A stretch of 64,000 nucleotides of DNA from Mycobacterium sp. MS1601 (GCF_001984215.1 NZ_CP019421.1:124001-188000); one strand, 5' to 3'; counted from the first letter of the stretch, positions 24,576-33,203 are shown. Translations and numbers: made by a program. The notes: a model not told the origin generated them from the letters alone.

Positions 24576-24675
24576 GCTGACGCGCGGGCCTCTTGGGCCT
24601 TCTTGGTTGCCGCGGGCGCTGCGCCGGCGGGCTGCTGTTCGCTCGTCGAGCCCGACCGGCGCGGGGACGTGTCAT
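24562..24675. mobile_element. MITE-like element 1 with repeat-derived inverted ends
   Basis: Ends ATGACATGTCCCC and GGGGACGTGTCAT form 13-bp inverted repeats (one mismatch) about 114 bp apart. Repeat copies 9 and 10 are these ends. The interior shares GCCTTCTTGG and CGCTCGTCGAGCC with element 2. No target-site duplication seen. Confidence 0.45.
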
Positions 24676-24690
24676 CTCTCCTGGTCAGCG
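24663..24690 (+). repeat. Dispersed short repeat, copy 10
   Basis: GGGGACGTGTCATCTCTCC then TGGTCAGCGG; right end of element 1. Confidence 0.7.
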
Positions 24691-24801
24691 GCCTGATTGC
24701 TCCGTTGGATGCCACGGTCGGGTCGTCGCGTAACCCTCCTCATGACAGATGTCACGCCCGGGCGTCGCTTTCGATTTCGGTGACGCGGACGACAGGCAGG
24801 T

Positions 24802-25032
24802 ATGAGTGCCCGAAATGTCGACGAGTTTGTGGTCTGCGTGGTCAATGCGTACCTGGACTATCTGGAAGGCGGGGGTCCCCGGCCGGAGCTGGGTGATCTA
24901 CCTGACGATGTGCGAGCTGGTGCCGTCGCAGTGATCAACCTTGTGCTCGCGGGGCAGGGTTCGGATCTGGACTCCGATACCCCTGCGTTCCAGGAGCTTC
25001 TGGCAGGGACCGAGTTCGACGAAAGCGGGTGA
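24802..25032 (+). CDS. Small acidic protein
   Basis: 76 residues. MSARNVDEFVVCVVNAYLDY, LEGGGPRPELGDLPDDVRAG and the acidic end resemble the N-terminal part of several mycobacterial regulator-like proteins that open with a YLDxLEG helix, but here it is free-standing. AGGCAGGT precedes the ATG. Function unknown. Confidence 0.6.
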   Translation: MSARNVDEFVVCVVNAYLDYLEGGGPRPELGDLPDDVRAGAVAVINLVLAGQGSDLDSDTPAFQELLAGTEFDESG

Positions 25033-25076
25033 CCAACTGCTGAGGCCGTCGTCGACGTTCCGGCTGGGCACCCGTT

Positions 25077-25101
25077 GGCCTGGGCTAATGACATGTCCCC
25101 C
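25077..25101 (-). repeat. Dispersed short repeat, copy 11
   Basis: Minus strand GGGGGACATGTCATTAGCCC; left end of element 2. Confidence 0.7.
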
Positions 25102-25212
25102 GCTGTCGCTTGGCGTGGGGCTTCTTCTCTTCTGCCTTCTTGGGCCCACGGGCGTGGCGCCAGGCGGGGCAGCTGTCGCTCGTCGAGCCGCACACGTGCC
25201 GGGACGTGCTAT
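25089..25212. mobile_element. MITE-like element 2
   Basis: Ends ATGACATGTCCCC and GGGACGTGCTAT, 124 bp apart, interior partly like element 1 (527 bp to the left). Its right end touches the stop of the ADP-ribosyltransferase gene. Confidence 0.4.
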
Positions 25213-25227
25213 CGGGGCTGTTCAGGA
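25199..25227 (+). repeat. Dispersed short repeat, copy 12
   Basis: CGGGACGTGCTATCGGGGCT then GTTCAGG; overlaps the stop codon at 25222 as copy 6 does at 19844. Confidence 0.6.
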
Positions 25228-26958
25228 GGCTTTTCGGGCCTGCTCGGCTGATTCGGCTTCGGCCTCGGCGACCAGGTCTTCGGCCACCAGGTAGACGGTG
25301 GGTCGGTGCTCGACGCCGGCTGCGTCGACGCGTACGCAGCGCAGCGCCGTACCGGGCGGGATGATGACCTCGTCTTCGCCGGCGTTGGCGGAGATCGCCT
25401 TGACCGGCAGGCCGTCTCTGGTGCGGATGACCATCAGGTAGGAGCCGGGCCCGCGGTCGGCGAACTTGGTGGCGGTGGTGGTGCGTGTGGTGGCCGAGGC
25501 GACCTGCCCGAGTTCGACTTTGGCGCCGATGGGGAACGCGGTGGCGAGGTAGTCGCGTGGTGTGGCGGTCCATTCGGAGGGGACATGGGTGCCGCGGACG
25601 ACGGTGACGGGTTCGCGCATCGTGTTGTGGCGGGCGTACTTGTCGAAGGCGCTGCGCAGGTGGGTGCAGGTGTTGGCCACTGCTGGCGATGGTGTGGTCG
25701 TTCGTCCGGTGAAGACGTCGTTGATCTGGATGTAGGCGCCGGAGCCGATGTGTCGGCCGCTGGTGTAGGTGCGCAGTGCGTCGCGCTCGTCGGTGGTGAG
25801 GGCGGTGTTGACGAAGCGGGAGTGGGCCTTGGTGAGTTCGGCGATGTGGGTGGGTCGCAGGGTGCCGTAGACGTCGCGTAGGCCCCACGATGTGAGGTCC
25901 TCGCCGCGGCGTCGGATGACGGTGTAGTCGTCGGCGGTCTCGTGCCCGTAGGCGCGGATTCCGTTGCGGGCCATGGTGGTGTGGGTGTCGGCGCCGATGC
26001 TGGGTGCCGGCAGGGCGTGGTGGGCGAAGTGTGGGATGTGGGCGCCGCCGCGGGTGGGTGTGCCCAGGGCGTTGCGGTAGGCGGCGGTGTATGCGGCGTC
26101 GGGGTCTTGGCCGGCCTGTTCGGCGGCGCGGCGGGCAGCGTCCCCGGCGGCCTGGGCGGCGGTGTGCTGTTGGTGGTGGCGGTGTCGGGTTGTGGCGTCG
26201 AGGATTTCGTTGTGGAGAGGTGTGGCGGCGGCGGCATCGACGATCTCCTCCCGGGCATGGGTCAGGCGTTCTGCCAGAAACGCTGCCTGCTCGTCGGGGG
26301 TGGTGAGCTGGCCGTGGGCCGCCCGTGTGGCCAGCTGCAGCGCCGTGTCGGCGTGGGCGCGGTGCGCCTGCTGCTGGAGATCGTCGATGCCGCCAGGGGG
26401 TTGGTCTAGGGGGGTGAGTGCGGGGATTTGGTTGGCCTTGGTGAGGGCGGTCTTGTACTTGGAGGCTGTGGCGATGGTGCTGTAGGCCTCACCGTCGCTG
26501 ACTTGGTAGGCGATCGCGTAGTCGCCGCGGCGGGTTCGGTACACCGCGGTGCCGGCGTCCAAGCAGGTCGCTGGCATTGTGTCGGTGCCGTGGGGGCGGT
26601 GGATGGGGATCTCGGCGTGCTCGGCGATCGTGGTGTCGCGTGGGGTGTCGGCCAGCCGCAGTGCGGGTGTGGCGGCGAAGGCAGCGTCGACGGCGGGGAG
26701 GATCTGCTGGCGGCGGGCCTCGACGAGTGCGTCGATGTCCTCGGTGGTGAAGCCGGCCAGCAGCTCGTCGCGCTGGGCCGGCGGGAGTGCGGTGGCGGCG
26801 CGGTAGCGGTCGGTGGCGTCATGGGCGGTCAGGGCGCGCTGCAGCTGCTCGTGCTGTGTGTGGAGGGCGTGCGCGGTGGTGGCGGACTTCTCGTAGGCGG
26901 CGCGGGTGTCCCCGGAGCAGCGCCGCGGCCCGCCGGGCTCGTTGGTGGCCAAGCACAT
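25222..26958 (-). CDS. ADP-ribosyltransferase (R-S-E class) with MC..GGPRRC N-terminal module
   Basis: 578 residues. The first 18 read MCLATNEPGGPRRCSGDT, a module also starting 33204-34235 and 40635-39511. A long helical centre follows (about 40-390). The C-terminal 190 residues are an ADP-ribosyltransferase domain: LTTDERDALRTYTSG, catalytic Arg in VTVVRGTHVP, the Ser motif in QVASATTRT, and the E-x-E loop AGEDEVIIPPGTALRC. Such enzymes transfer ADP-ribose from NAD to proteins or nucleic acids. There is no signal peptide. The ADP-ribosylglycohydrolase at 40849 could reverse its action. A promoter-like element lies at 27040. Confidence 0.85.
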   Translation of the reverse strand: MCLATNEPGGPRRCSGDTRAAYEKSATTAHALHTQHEQLQRALTAHDATDRYRAATALPPAQRDELLAGFTTEDIDALVEARRQQILPAVDAAFAATPALRLADTPRDTTIAEHAEIPIHRPHGTDTMPATCLDAGTAVYRTRRGDYAIAYQVSDGEAYSTIATASKYKTALTKANQIPALTPLDQPPGGIDDLQQQAHRAHADTALQLATRAAHGQLTTPDEQAAFLAERLTHAREEIVDAAAATPLHNEILDATTRHRHHQQHTAAQAAGDAARRAAEQAGQDPDAAYTAAYRNALGTPTRGGAHIPHFAHHALPAPSIGADTHTTMARNGIRAYGHETADDYTVIRRRGEDLTSWGLRDVYGTLRPTHIAELTKAHSRFVNTALTTDERDALRTYTSGRHIGSGAYIQINDVFTGRTTTPSPAVANTCTHLRSAFDKYARHNTMREPVTVVRGTHVPSEWTATPRDYLATAFPIGAKVELGQVASATTRTTTATKFADRGPGSYLMVIRTRDGLPVKAISANAGEDEVIIPPGTALRCVRVDAAGVEHRPTVYLVAEDLVAEAEAESAEQARKAS

Positions 26959-27039
26959 GGGAGATCAGCGCCTGGTTGCGTCGATGTCGCCGGGCACCAC
27001 TTGTCGACTCCTTCGGTCTTCGGGGGTGTTCATTCGGGT

Positions 27040-27068
27040 AGTACCGGCGGCGGGCACGTCTTCCGTCA
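27040..27068 (-). promoter_or_regulatory. GACGGAAR-N13-GGTACT element, copy 1
   Basis: Minus strand: GACGGAAGA then 13 bases then GGTACT, 82 bp upstream of the ADP-ribosyltransferase ATG. The surrounding 496-bp gap (26959-27454) holds no gene I can support. Confidence 0.65.
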
Positions 27069-27454
27069 CCTTGGCCTGAAATTGGGTGTCGTCGGGGCCC
27101 GGGGGTGTCGGTTTGCGCTGCTAGCGTTGACGACACGTCCTCGACCCCCCGGAGGACGTGCATTGCGCCCCTGGCCGCTCCTCCCCCTCTGCGGCTGGGG
27201 GCGCGTTCGTTTTCCGGGTCCCCGGGACCTTTTCTTCTGCGGCGGCAGGCGTTGCGCTGGGGCGCAGATTGTAGGCTTGGTGCTATCGCCGCACACGGTG
27301 GCGTGAATCTCGGCATCGACTGCATCCGCCCACATCGGGCAGTCAATCCTGACCGGGACAAGACCCCTTCGGGTTCCGTGCACATGACCCAACAAAGGTA
27401 CTTCCGCGCAGATGTGGGGCGACGCGGGGGAACGACTTTTGGATGGGAGAAAAC

Positions 27455-28267
27455 ATGTCTAACAACGAATCCCGGGAACGTGCGGCGCGCGAATACCAGG
27501 CAGCCAATCCCGGCACTTCCTACACGCGTGCCCGGCGGCAGGTCACAGACGGTCGGCCGCGGCGCCCCCTGGTCGCTGTCCTCGGTGAAGGTCTGGATGG
27601 CGGTGTCGTCTCGGTGAACTTGGAGTGGGAAAGCTTCGGAGGGACTGGGCCGCACTGCCTGGTCGTCGGCGATGAGGTGTCGGACCTGCTGGGCGTGCTG
27701 GCCACCGGTCTCGCCGCCGGCCAGCGTGACGGTGACCTCGAGTTGGTGTTGTGCGCGAAGCCGTCCACCCAGCTGGGCGTGGCACACAGCAGGGTCGACT
27801 CCGACGATCTGACCAGCCATGTCAACGACCTGCTGGAGTCCCGGTTTCGGCTGCTGCAGTCGCTGGAAGCGGTGGACATCGAGGATGCCCGCGCGCGCGG
27901 GCACCGGATTCCGACGACGGTGGTGCTGATCGAGGACTATGCCGGCGTCTGGCCCGGATCTCAGGCACTGGCCCGCTGGTTGAGGATGGGTCGATCAACC
28001 GGGATCAACGTGGTGGTGGGCACTCCTGTCGCGCCGCCGACGGCGCTGACCTCGAACGTCGACATGTCCCCGGCCCGCGCGCTCGACCGGGTGGTGCGCA
28101 CCGCGCTGCACGGAAACGACATGGTGGCCGCCATGGCGCCGACGACCATCTTCAAGCTCGGAGGCGGTCGCGGGACGCTGCGGACGATGGAGTCGTGGGA
28201 TCCCGAAGGGCGCATGCAGCGTGCTGACGTGCTGGTCGACTTCACCTTCACTGCCGTGAGCCCGTAG
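27455..28267 (+). CDS. FtsK/EccC-like protein with degenerate P-loop
   Basis: 270 residues from MSNNESRERAAREYQAANPG; GGGAGA lies upstream. It shares the AAREYQ...SYTRARRQV opening with the ATPase at 19844-20824, then has an FtsK-like fold in which the Walker A region reads CLVVGDEVSDLLGVL with no GKS/T. The Walker B-like strand TTVVLIEDYAGVW remains, as does INVVVGTPVAPPTA, the usual next strand. It probably lost ATP hydrolysis and may act as a structural or regulatory partner of the active homologue. Confidence 0.65.
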   Translation: MSNNESRERAAREYQAANPGTSYTRARRQVTDGRPRRPLVAVLGEGLDGGVVSVNLEWESFGGTGPHCLVVGDEVSDLLGVLATGLAAGQRDGDLELVLCAKPSTQLGVAHSRVDSDDLTSHVNDLLESRFRLLQSLEAVDIEDARARGHRIPTTVVLIEDYAGVWPGSQALARWLRMGRSTGINVVVGTPVAPPTALTSNVDMSPARALDRVVRTALHGNDMVAAMAPTTIFKLGGGRGTLRTMESWDPEGRMQRADVLVDFTFTAVSP

Positions 28268-28292
28268 GGCGGCGGTCAGTACCGTCGATGGG

Positions 28293-29279
28293 GTGGCGGC
28301 TGCGCGATCTGTGGTGCGCCGGCGCTCGGCGCCGGGGCCGATGCTGGCCACCCTGGGCCCTCCGCCGGCCGGCGACGATTTCGCAATCGAGTGGAAATTT
28401 GATGGCCAGCGCGCTCAAGTGGTCGTGACGGGCGGCGAGGTCATCGTCTTCTCCCGCAACGGTGCCGACATCACCGCCACCTTCCCGGAGTTGTCGTCGG
28501 TGAGCCGTGCCGTGGGTGCGCGCTCAGTTGTGCTCGACGGCGAGATCGTCGCGCTGGATCGTGACGGGCGGCCGTCGTTCTCGCGTCTGCAGCAGCGTTG
28601 GCCTCAGCAGCGCCGCCCCAAACCGGACCTGCTACGCGCTGTTCCCGTGCACCTGATGGCCTTTGACGTCATAGAGGTGGATGGGCGCGGTCTCACCGAT
28701 GAGCCGTATGAGAGTCGCCGCGCGGTCCTGGAGTCCCTCCAGGTGGAGGCGGCTGGGGTGTTGACGGTGCCGAAGTCGTTCACTGGTGTGCCCGCCGCTG
28801 AGATGTTGGAGATCGCCGCGAATTTTCGGATGGAGGGTGTAGTCGCGAAGAAGCTGGGCTCGCGGTACCGGGAGGGGCGCTCGCCGTGGTGGGTGAAAAC
28901 CCCTGTGCGGCAGACCCAGGAACTGGTGGTGGTCGCGGTCCTCGGTCCGCCGGGGCGGGTGACGTCGTTGATGGTGGCTGGCCACGACCAGGACGGGTTC
29001 CTGCAATCGGTCGGTCAGGTGGGCACGGGGTTCAGTGCGGCGATGAGCCGGCACCTGTTCGAGGTGCTGCACCCACTTGAACGGAATTCCCCTGCGGTGG
29101 TCAATCCTGTTGTCGGGCAGGGCTGGCGGTGGGTGGAGCCGCGCTTCGTGGGTGAGGTGGCGTTCCGGGAGTACCTGCCCGGGCGGGGTCTTCGGCACGC
29201 CTCGTGGAAGGGGTTGCGAGACGTGGATCCGACGCTCACGGCGCTGCCGCCACATAATGCGGCGCCCGGCGGCGAATAG
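28293..29279 (+). CDS. ATP-dependent DNA ligase
   Basis: 328 residues, the size of LigC-type mycobacterial ligases. Motif I is IEWKFDGQRAQ with the adenylated Lys, motif III VLDGEIVALD, motif IV EGVVAKKLGSRY and motif V SPWWVKTP. An OB-fold C-terminal part follows with LRHASWKGLRDV. GTG start 25 bp after the preceding gene. Ligases of this type seal nicks during repair and may act after conjugative entry; no Ku gene is in the window. Confidence 0.9.
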   Translation: MAAARSVVRRRSAPGPMLATLGPPPAGDDFAIEWKFDGQRAQVVVTGGEVIVFSRNGADITATFPELSSVSRAVGARSVVLDGEIVALDRDGRPSFSRLQQRWPQQRRPKPDLLRAVPVHLMAFDVIEVDGRGLTDEPYESRRAVLESLQVEAAGVLTVPKSFTGVPAAEMLEIAANFRMEGVVAKKLGSRYREGRSPWWVKTPVRQTQELVVVAVLGPPGRVTSLMVAGHDQDGFLQSVGQVGTGFSAAMSRHLFEVLHPLERNSPAVVNPVVGQGWRWVEPRFVGEVAFREYLPGRGLRHASWKGLRDVDPTLTALPPHNAAPGGE

Positions 29280-29283
29280 CCGC

Positions 29284-29565
29284 CTACTCGGCGATGACGA
29301 TGAGCAGGCCGATGACCGCGCCGACAACGACCAGCGTAGGCACGACCGTTGCGAAGATGAACTGCGTGAGCATCTGGTGATGCACTCGGGCCAGAACTTC
29401 GTCGTCGGACTGACCGATGGTCCCGGCCACGGCGGGATTGACCTCGCATTCCTGTGGGTGCAGTGGGGCCCCGGCGTGAACTTCTTTCAGGCGTTGCGCA
29501 GATAGGTCGATTCCCAGGTCTGCGAGGCGCTGGCTCTGCTGCTTGGCGCTTCGGTCATTCAGCAT
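29284..29565 (-). CDS. Tail-anchored small protein, paralogue 1
   Basis: 93 residues. A soluble N-terminus with RLADLGIDLSAQRLKEVHAG is followed by a single C-terminal membrane helix (FIFATVVPTLVVVGAVIGLL). The protein at 42344-42652 has the same plan, including RRLEQLGFVVTPKRLQQLHAG. Not a family I know; it looks like a tail-anchored membrane protein with a small helical head. Confidence 0.65.
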   Translation of the reverse strand: MLNDRSAKQQSQRLADLGIDLSAQRLKEVHAGAPLHPQECEVNPAVAGTIGQSDDEVLARVHHQMLTQFIFATVVPTLVVVGAVIGLLIVIAE

Positions 29566-29650
29566 CCGTTGGCCTTTCCTGTTGCTGGCCTGAGGGTAGG
29601 TAAGCCGTCTGACACATGTGGGGTTCGTGACGCGAGGCTCTGGTTGCGGA

Positions 29651-30328
29651 TCATTTTTGGAGGACTTCGTCGATGAGGTAGTCGACGAAGGGCGGGACTT
29701 CCTGTGTGGCCGAGCCGGCCCACACTTGGTCGAATGGTCCGTCGCTGGGTTCGAGGTTGATCTCGATGGTGATCGCGCGGGCTGACTTGGCGATCAGGGC
29801 GAACTGATTGGCCGGGTACACCGTTCCGGAGGTGCCGATCGCCACGAAGATGTCGGCCTTGCTGAGCTTCTTGGTGACGTGGTCGAGGCCGATGGTGCGT
29901 TCGCCGAACCAGACGACGTGCGGGCGCCATTGCTGGTCGGTTTCTTCGACGTCGTGTGGCCAGTCCAGCACTTCGCCGGTGTTGACGTGGCGGATCTTGG
30001 TCAGTTCTCCGTGCATGGCGGTGATGTGGGTGCTTCCGGCCCGCTGGTGCAGATCGTCGATGTTCTGGGTGACGAGGTGCAGCTTGTGGCCCATGGCGCG
30101 TTCCAGGCGTGCCAGCGCGTGATGGGCAGCGTTGGGCTCTACATCATTCAGGCGGCGGCGCAGCCGGTTGTAGAAGCGCTGCACTCTGGCGGGATCGGCG
30201 GCGAATCCCTCTGGTGTGGCCACGTCTTGGACGCGGTGGCCTTCCCACAGGCCGTCTGGGCCGCGGAAGGTCGATAGACCGGATTCGGCGCTGATCCCGG
30301 CGCCGGTCAGCACGACGATGTTGGTCAT
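29651..30328 (-). CDS. Sirtuin (CobB-like) lacking zinc cysteines
   Basis: 225 residues. NAD-binding motifs VVLTGAGISAESGLSTFRG, VTQNIDDLHQRAG, the catalytic His in AMHGELTKIRH and VVWFGERTIGLDHV are intact, closest in order to CobB-type sirtuins. The zinc ribbon, normally four Cys between MHGEL and RPHVVWFGE, is replaced by a short Cys-free stretch (NTGEVLDWPHDVEETDQQW). Sirtuins remove acyl groups from Lys using NAD; some act in defence as NADases. The ATG overlaps the stop of 30325-31206. Confidence 0.88.
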   Translation of the reverse strand: MTNIVVLTGAGISAESGLSTFRGPDGLWEGHRVQDVATPEGFAADPARVQRFYNRLRRRLNDVEPNAAHHALARLERAMGHKLHLVTQNIDDLHQRAGSTHITAMHGELTKIRHVNTGEVLDWPHDVEETDQQWRPHVVWFGERTIGLDHVTKKLSKADIFVAIGTSGTVYPANQFALIAKSARAITIEINLEPSDGPFDQVWAGSATQEVPPFVDYLIDEVLQK

Positions 30329-31206
30329 GCCGGGATGCCGTTGTGCTGGATCCAGCTCTGTAGGCCGACCTGGAGGTCGTCGACGACGATGACGCCGCGT
30401 TGCTTCTTGAGTTCGCGCAGCGTCTTGCGGGCGGTGGTGGCGAACTTCTTGTCCGCCTTCTGCTCGTAGTCGGCCCGCAGTGTGGCCGGGTCGAGGCTCT
30501 GCTTGGCGGCGAGGGCGGTGATCGCTGCGGTCACGGTCTGTTCCCATTCGTGGGCTGAGGGGTGGTCGGTGCCGTACCAGCGCATGTTGTCCAGGGTGGC
30601 GGCGATCGCGTTGGAGGCGGCCCGGTCGGTCTTGTAGAGCGTCTTGCCGGTGGCGGGGTCCATCACCGCGGCCGCGGCGCGCTGGGCGTTCCTGGCGGCT
30701 TTGTCGGCGGCGCGTTGTTCGCGTTCGAGGTCGGAGGGCCGCCGGATCTCGCCGACGCGGTTCAGCACATCAGCCGGCGCCGAGGGGAAACATACTGTGC
30801 ACGCCAATTCACCACTGGCATAGACGATCTGCTCCTCGTCCCGGCCGCTGTAGTCGGTGAGCCAGGCGTACTGCGTTCTGGGATAACAGGTGGAGCACCG
30901 CATGGAATTGTGGACGTGTCCGCCGGTGTTTTGGACCAGGTAGGCGCGGGTCCAGCCGCCGCGGCGGTAGAACTCGGCGTGGTAGGGCTTCATTTGGTCG
31001 GTGATCGCGGCGATCTGGGGTTTGTACTCGGCGGCTTGGGCTTCGAGCCGGGTGGCGCGCGCGGGGTCGGGGTAGCGGCCGGTGCGGGCGTGGTGGGCGG
31101 AGGTGAGCAGTCCGTCGGCGCGGGCGATGAGTGTGGCGCGTTGGTGGCCGAGTTCGTTGATGATGGCGTCGATTTCGGGTGGGGTCTTGGTGGCCAGGTC
31201 GGTCAT
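30325..31206 (-). CDS. Hypothetical protein with Cys/His cluster
   Basis: 293 residues. A central HVHNSMRCSTCYPRTQ...YASGELACTVCFPSAP is a conserved zinc-finger-like block of a family common on mycobacterial plasmids and phages. The flanks are Arg/Ala-rich helices and a C-terminal LRELKKQRGVIVVDDLQVGL. Function unknown. Overlaps at both ends (30325 and 31206) place it in one transcript with the sirtuin and 31206-31445. Confidence 0.65.
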   Translation of the reverse strand: MTDLATKTPPEIDAIINELGHQRATLIARADGLLTSAHHARTGRYPDPARATRLEAQAAEYKPQIAAITDQMKPYHAEFYRRGGWTRAYLVQNTGGHVHNSMRCSTCYPRTQYAWLTDYSGRDEEQIVYASGELACTVCFPSAPADVLNRVGEIRRPSDLEREQRAADKAARNAQRAAAAVMDPATGKTLYKTDRAASNAIAATLDNMRWYGTDHPSAHEWEQTVTAAITALAAKQSLDPATLRADYEQKADKKFATTARKTLRELKKQRGVIVVDDLQVGLQSWIQHNGIPA

Positions 31207-31445
31207 CAGAGTGTTTCTCCGTAGGTGTTGGCGCTCAGGGCGTTGGCGATGGCGCCGGCGATGACGGCGACCTGGTGGCAGGTGATCTTGCCGTTCTGCA
31301 GGTCGATCAGTTCGTTGATGGAGTTGCGGGCGACGACCTTGGCGGTGTCGTCGAAGGCGTCCAGTCGGGCGAAGGCGTCTTCGTGGGCCTGGCCGGCGTA
31401 GAGGTAGTCACCGGCGCGGAACTGGGTTAGTGGGTTGGCGGACAT
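31206..31445 (-). CDS. Small helical protein
   Basis: 79 residues: FRAGDYLYAGQAHEDAFARL, AKVVARNSINELIDLQNGKI and HQVAVIAGAIANALSANT. Strong GAGGAGACC ribosome site. First gene of an overlapping set with 30325-31206 and the sirtuin. No family recognised. Confidence 0.6.
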   Translation of the reverse strand: MSANPLTQFRAGDYLYAGQAHEDAFARLDAFDDTAKVVARNSINELIDLQNGKITCHQVAVIAGAIANALSANTYGETL

Positions 31446-31471
31446 CGGGTCTCCTCAGGGTGTGGGGCCGG

Positions 31472-31855
31472 TCAGGCGGGGTCGGTGGGTAGGTAGTCGC
31501 CGTAGATGCCGCGGGCGTCGCCTTCGGCGGCGAGTTGGTTCTGGAGGTCGGCTTCGGCGCGCAGGCGGTCGTTGCGGCGGTTGATCCAGCGGATGGTCCA
31601 GACGATGGCGGCGACGACGGCGATCACGGGGACCAGCCACTCCCACTGCCAGATCATGCATGCGATCCAGAAGACGATGAGGATGGTCCAGGCGGGGTGG
31701 CGCTGTGCCCAGTCCTTGGCTGGCGGGGCTGGGACCGCGACCGTGATGACGGTGGGGGCGGCGATGGCCTGTGTCCACTGTTCGCCGTCCCAGAAGCGTT
31801 GTTGGGCAGCCCCGGTGGGGTCGGGGTACCAGCCTTCGGGTGCGTAGTGGGTCAT
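31472..31855 (-). CDS. DUF2510 membrane protein
   Basis: 127 residues. The N-terminus MTHYAPEGWYPDPTGAAQQR then FWDGEQWT is the DUF2510 motif, usually on the cytoplasmic side of actinobacterial membrane proteins. Hydrophobic segments TILIVFWIACMIWQWEWLVP and VIAVVAAIVWTIRWI follow, then a charged tail. GGGGAGGACG precedes the ATG. Confidence 0.8.
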   Translation of the reverse strand: MTHYAPEGWYPDPTGAAQQRFWDGEQWTQAIAAPTVITVAVPAPPAKDWAQRHPAWTILIVFWIACMIWQWEWLVPVIAVVAAIVWTIRWINRRNDRLRAEADLQNQLAAEGDARGIYGDYLPTDPA

Positions 31856-31896
31856 GGTGGCGTCCTCCCCGGGTCGTGGTGTTGCCGCTGAAAACA

Positions 31897-31933
31897 GTAA
31901 ACCATAGATCCGTTTGGTTGCATAGTGGTTTAC
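31897..31933. promoter_or_regulatory. GTAAACCA...TGGTTTAC dyad
   Basis: An 8-bp inverted repeat in the 200-bp gap between the divergent genes at 31855 and 32056. The right arm lies in TAGTGGTTTACAT (31923-31935), a 13-mer repeated at 40818 before the ADP-ribosylglycohydrolase gene. Confidence 0.5.
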
Positions 31934-32055
31934 ATACATTTTTGGGTATAGGCTTTTACACACGCGGTGCGAGTGCACCGTGTTGCGGCCAAGTCGCTCA
32001 CGACTTCCGCAGGCAATCGAGCGCGTGCGCGCGTCGACAGAAGGAGGAGGCCGCC

Positions 32056-32433
32056 GTGAAGGTGATTCTTCGTACGCCCGCAGAAATGGTCGCCGAGTAC
32101 AACCTGCCCGAGCTGGACAGCAGCGCCAGCGACGAGGAAGTCCTGGCCGCCGCGGCCGCGGCCGAGCCGCTGCGGCGCGGGGAACCCGAGATCACCGGGG
32201 ACCCCTACGTGTTCGCCCGCGGCCTGGACGGGCTCGCCCAGCAGGGCCGGCGCCTGGAGCAGGCGGAGTCGCGGCTGGACGCCGAGCGACAGGCCGCCCG
32301 GGAGCTGGCGCGGCAGTACTTCGAGGAGGGGCGCAGCAAGCGCGAGATCGCGACCACGCTGGGCATCACTCGGCCGACGCTGGATTCCTGGCTGGGCGAG
32401 GGCGCGACTCGGCGCCGCAGCAGCGGTGGGTGA
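32056..32433 (+). CDS. Helix-turn-helix protein, first gene of AbiE operon
   Basis: 125 residues from a GTG behind AAGGAGGAGG. Acidic Ala-rich front, a coiled coil (RRLEQAESRLDAERQAAREL) and a C-terminal helix-turn-helix (SKREIATTLGITRPTLDSWL). The stop overlaps the frame of the AbiEi gene. It may be an extra regulator of the AbiE pair, which normally has only AbiEi. Confidence 0.65.
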   Translation: MKVILRTPAEMVAEYNLPELDSSASDEEVLAAAAAAEPLRRGEPEITGDPYVFARGLDGLAQQGRRLEQAESRLDAERQAARELARQYFEEGRSKREIATTLGITRPTLDSWLGEGATRRRSSGG

Positions 32434-32528
32434 TGACGGTGCGCACGTCGCAGAGACTGCCCCACCTCGCCAGTGATTGGCCGATGAGCAGCGGCGATGC
32501 CACGTCCCTGGATTGCTACTATCGCTGC

Positions 32529-33194
32529 ATGGCCGACGCGCAGGCGTGGGGCCGGCTGCATACCCTGGCCGCCGGCCAGTTCGGGCTGTTCACCGCCGCC
32601 CAGGCCCGGCACCACGGGGTCGCACGCTACGAACTCGCCCGCCGCGCGGGCGCCGGCGAGCTGTTTCGGGCGCACCACGGTGTGTACGGCTTCACCGAGG
32701 ATTCCGCCGGCATGTTCACGTTCGAGGACTGGGCTGCCCAGTGGTTGGCGCTGCGCCCCGAGGACGACATCGAGCGGCGCCGGGCCGACCCGGACTGCGT
32801 CCTCAGCCACGACAGCGCCGCGGTGATCCGCGAGCTGGGGACGATCGTTGCGCGCGGTCTGTTCCTGACCGGCCCGCGGCGCATCAACACGCGCTCGCCG
32901 CGGGTGCACACCTACCGCCGCGATATCGGGGCCCGGGGCGTGGACTGGGACGTGGTGGAGGGCCTCCCCGTGGCGACGCCCGGGCGCATCATCGCCGACC
33001 TGGCCCGAGACGATCTCGATGGAGCCCATCAGGGCACCGTGATCGCCGACGTCCTGGATTCCGGCCAGTTGACGATCGACGAGGTGGGCGCTCGGCTGGA
33101 TCCGTTCGCACATCGGTGGAACGAGCCACACGGGGCGGCGTTGGCGCACCGGTTCCTGGCCGCGGCCGGGCGGCCGTCATGCCTGCCGGCGTAG
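32529..33194 (+). CDS. AbiEi-type antitoxin of a type IV toxin-antitoxin pair
   Basis: 221 residues if started at MADAQAWGRLHTLAAGQFGL, where TACTAT seven bases upstream suggests a leaderless message; a start at 32433 (overlapping the previous stop) would add 32 residues. The winged-helix opening GLFTAAQARHHGVARYELAR then LFRAHHGVYGF is the AbiEi pattern, and the C-terminal domain contains VWDVVEG-like and TPGRIIADLARDDLD segments. AbiEi represses its operon and counters AbiEii. Confidence 0.82.
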   Translation: MADAQAWGRLHTLAAGQFGLFTAAQARHHGVARYELARRAGAGELFRAHHGVYGFTEDSAGMFTFEDWAAQWLALRPEDDIERRRADPDCVLSHDSAAVIRELGTIVARGLFLTGPRRINTRSPRVHTYRRDIGARGVDWDVVEGLPVATPGRIIADLARDDLDGAHQGTVIADVLDSGQLTIDEVGARLDPFAHRWNEPHGAALAHRFLAAAGRPSCLPA

Positions 33195-33203
33195 CGCGCG
33201 CCT

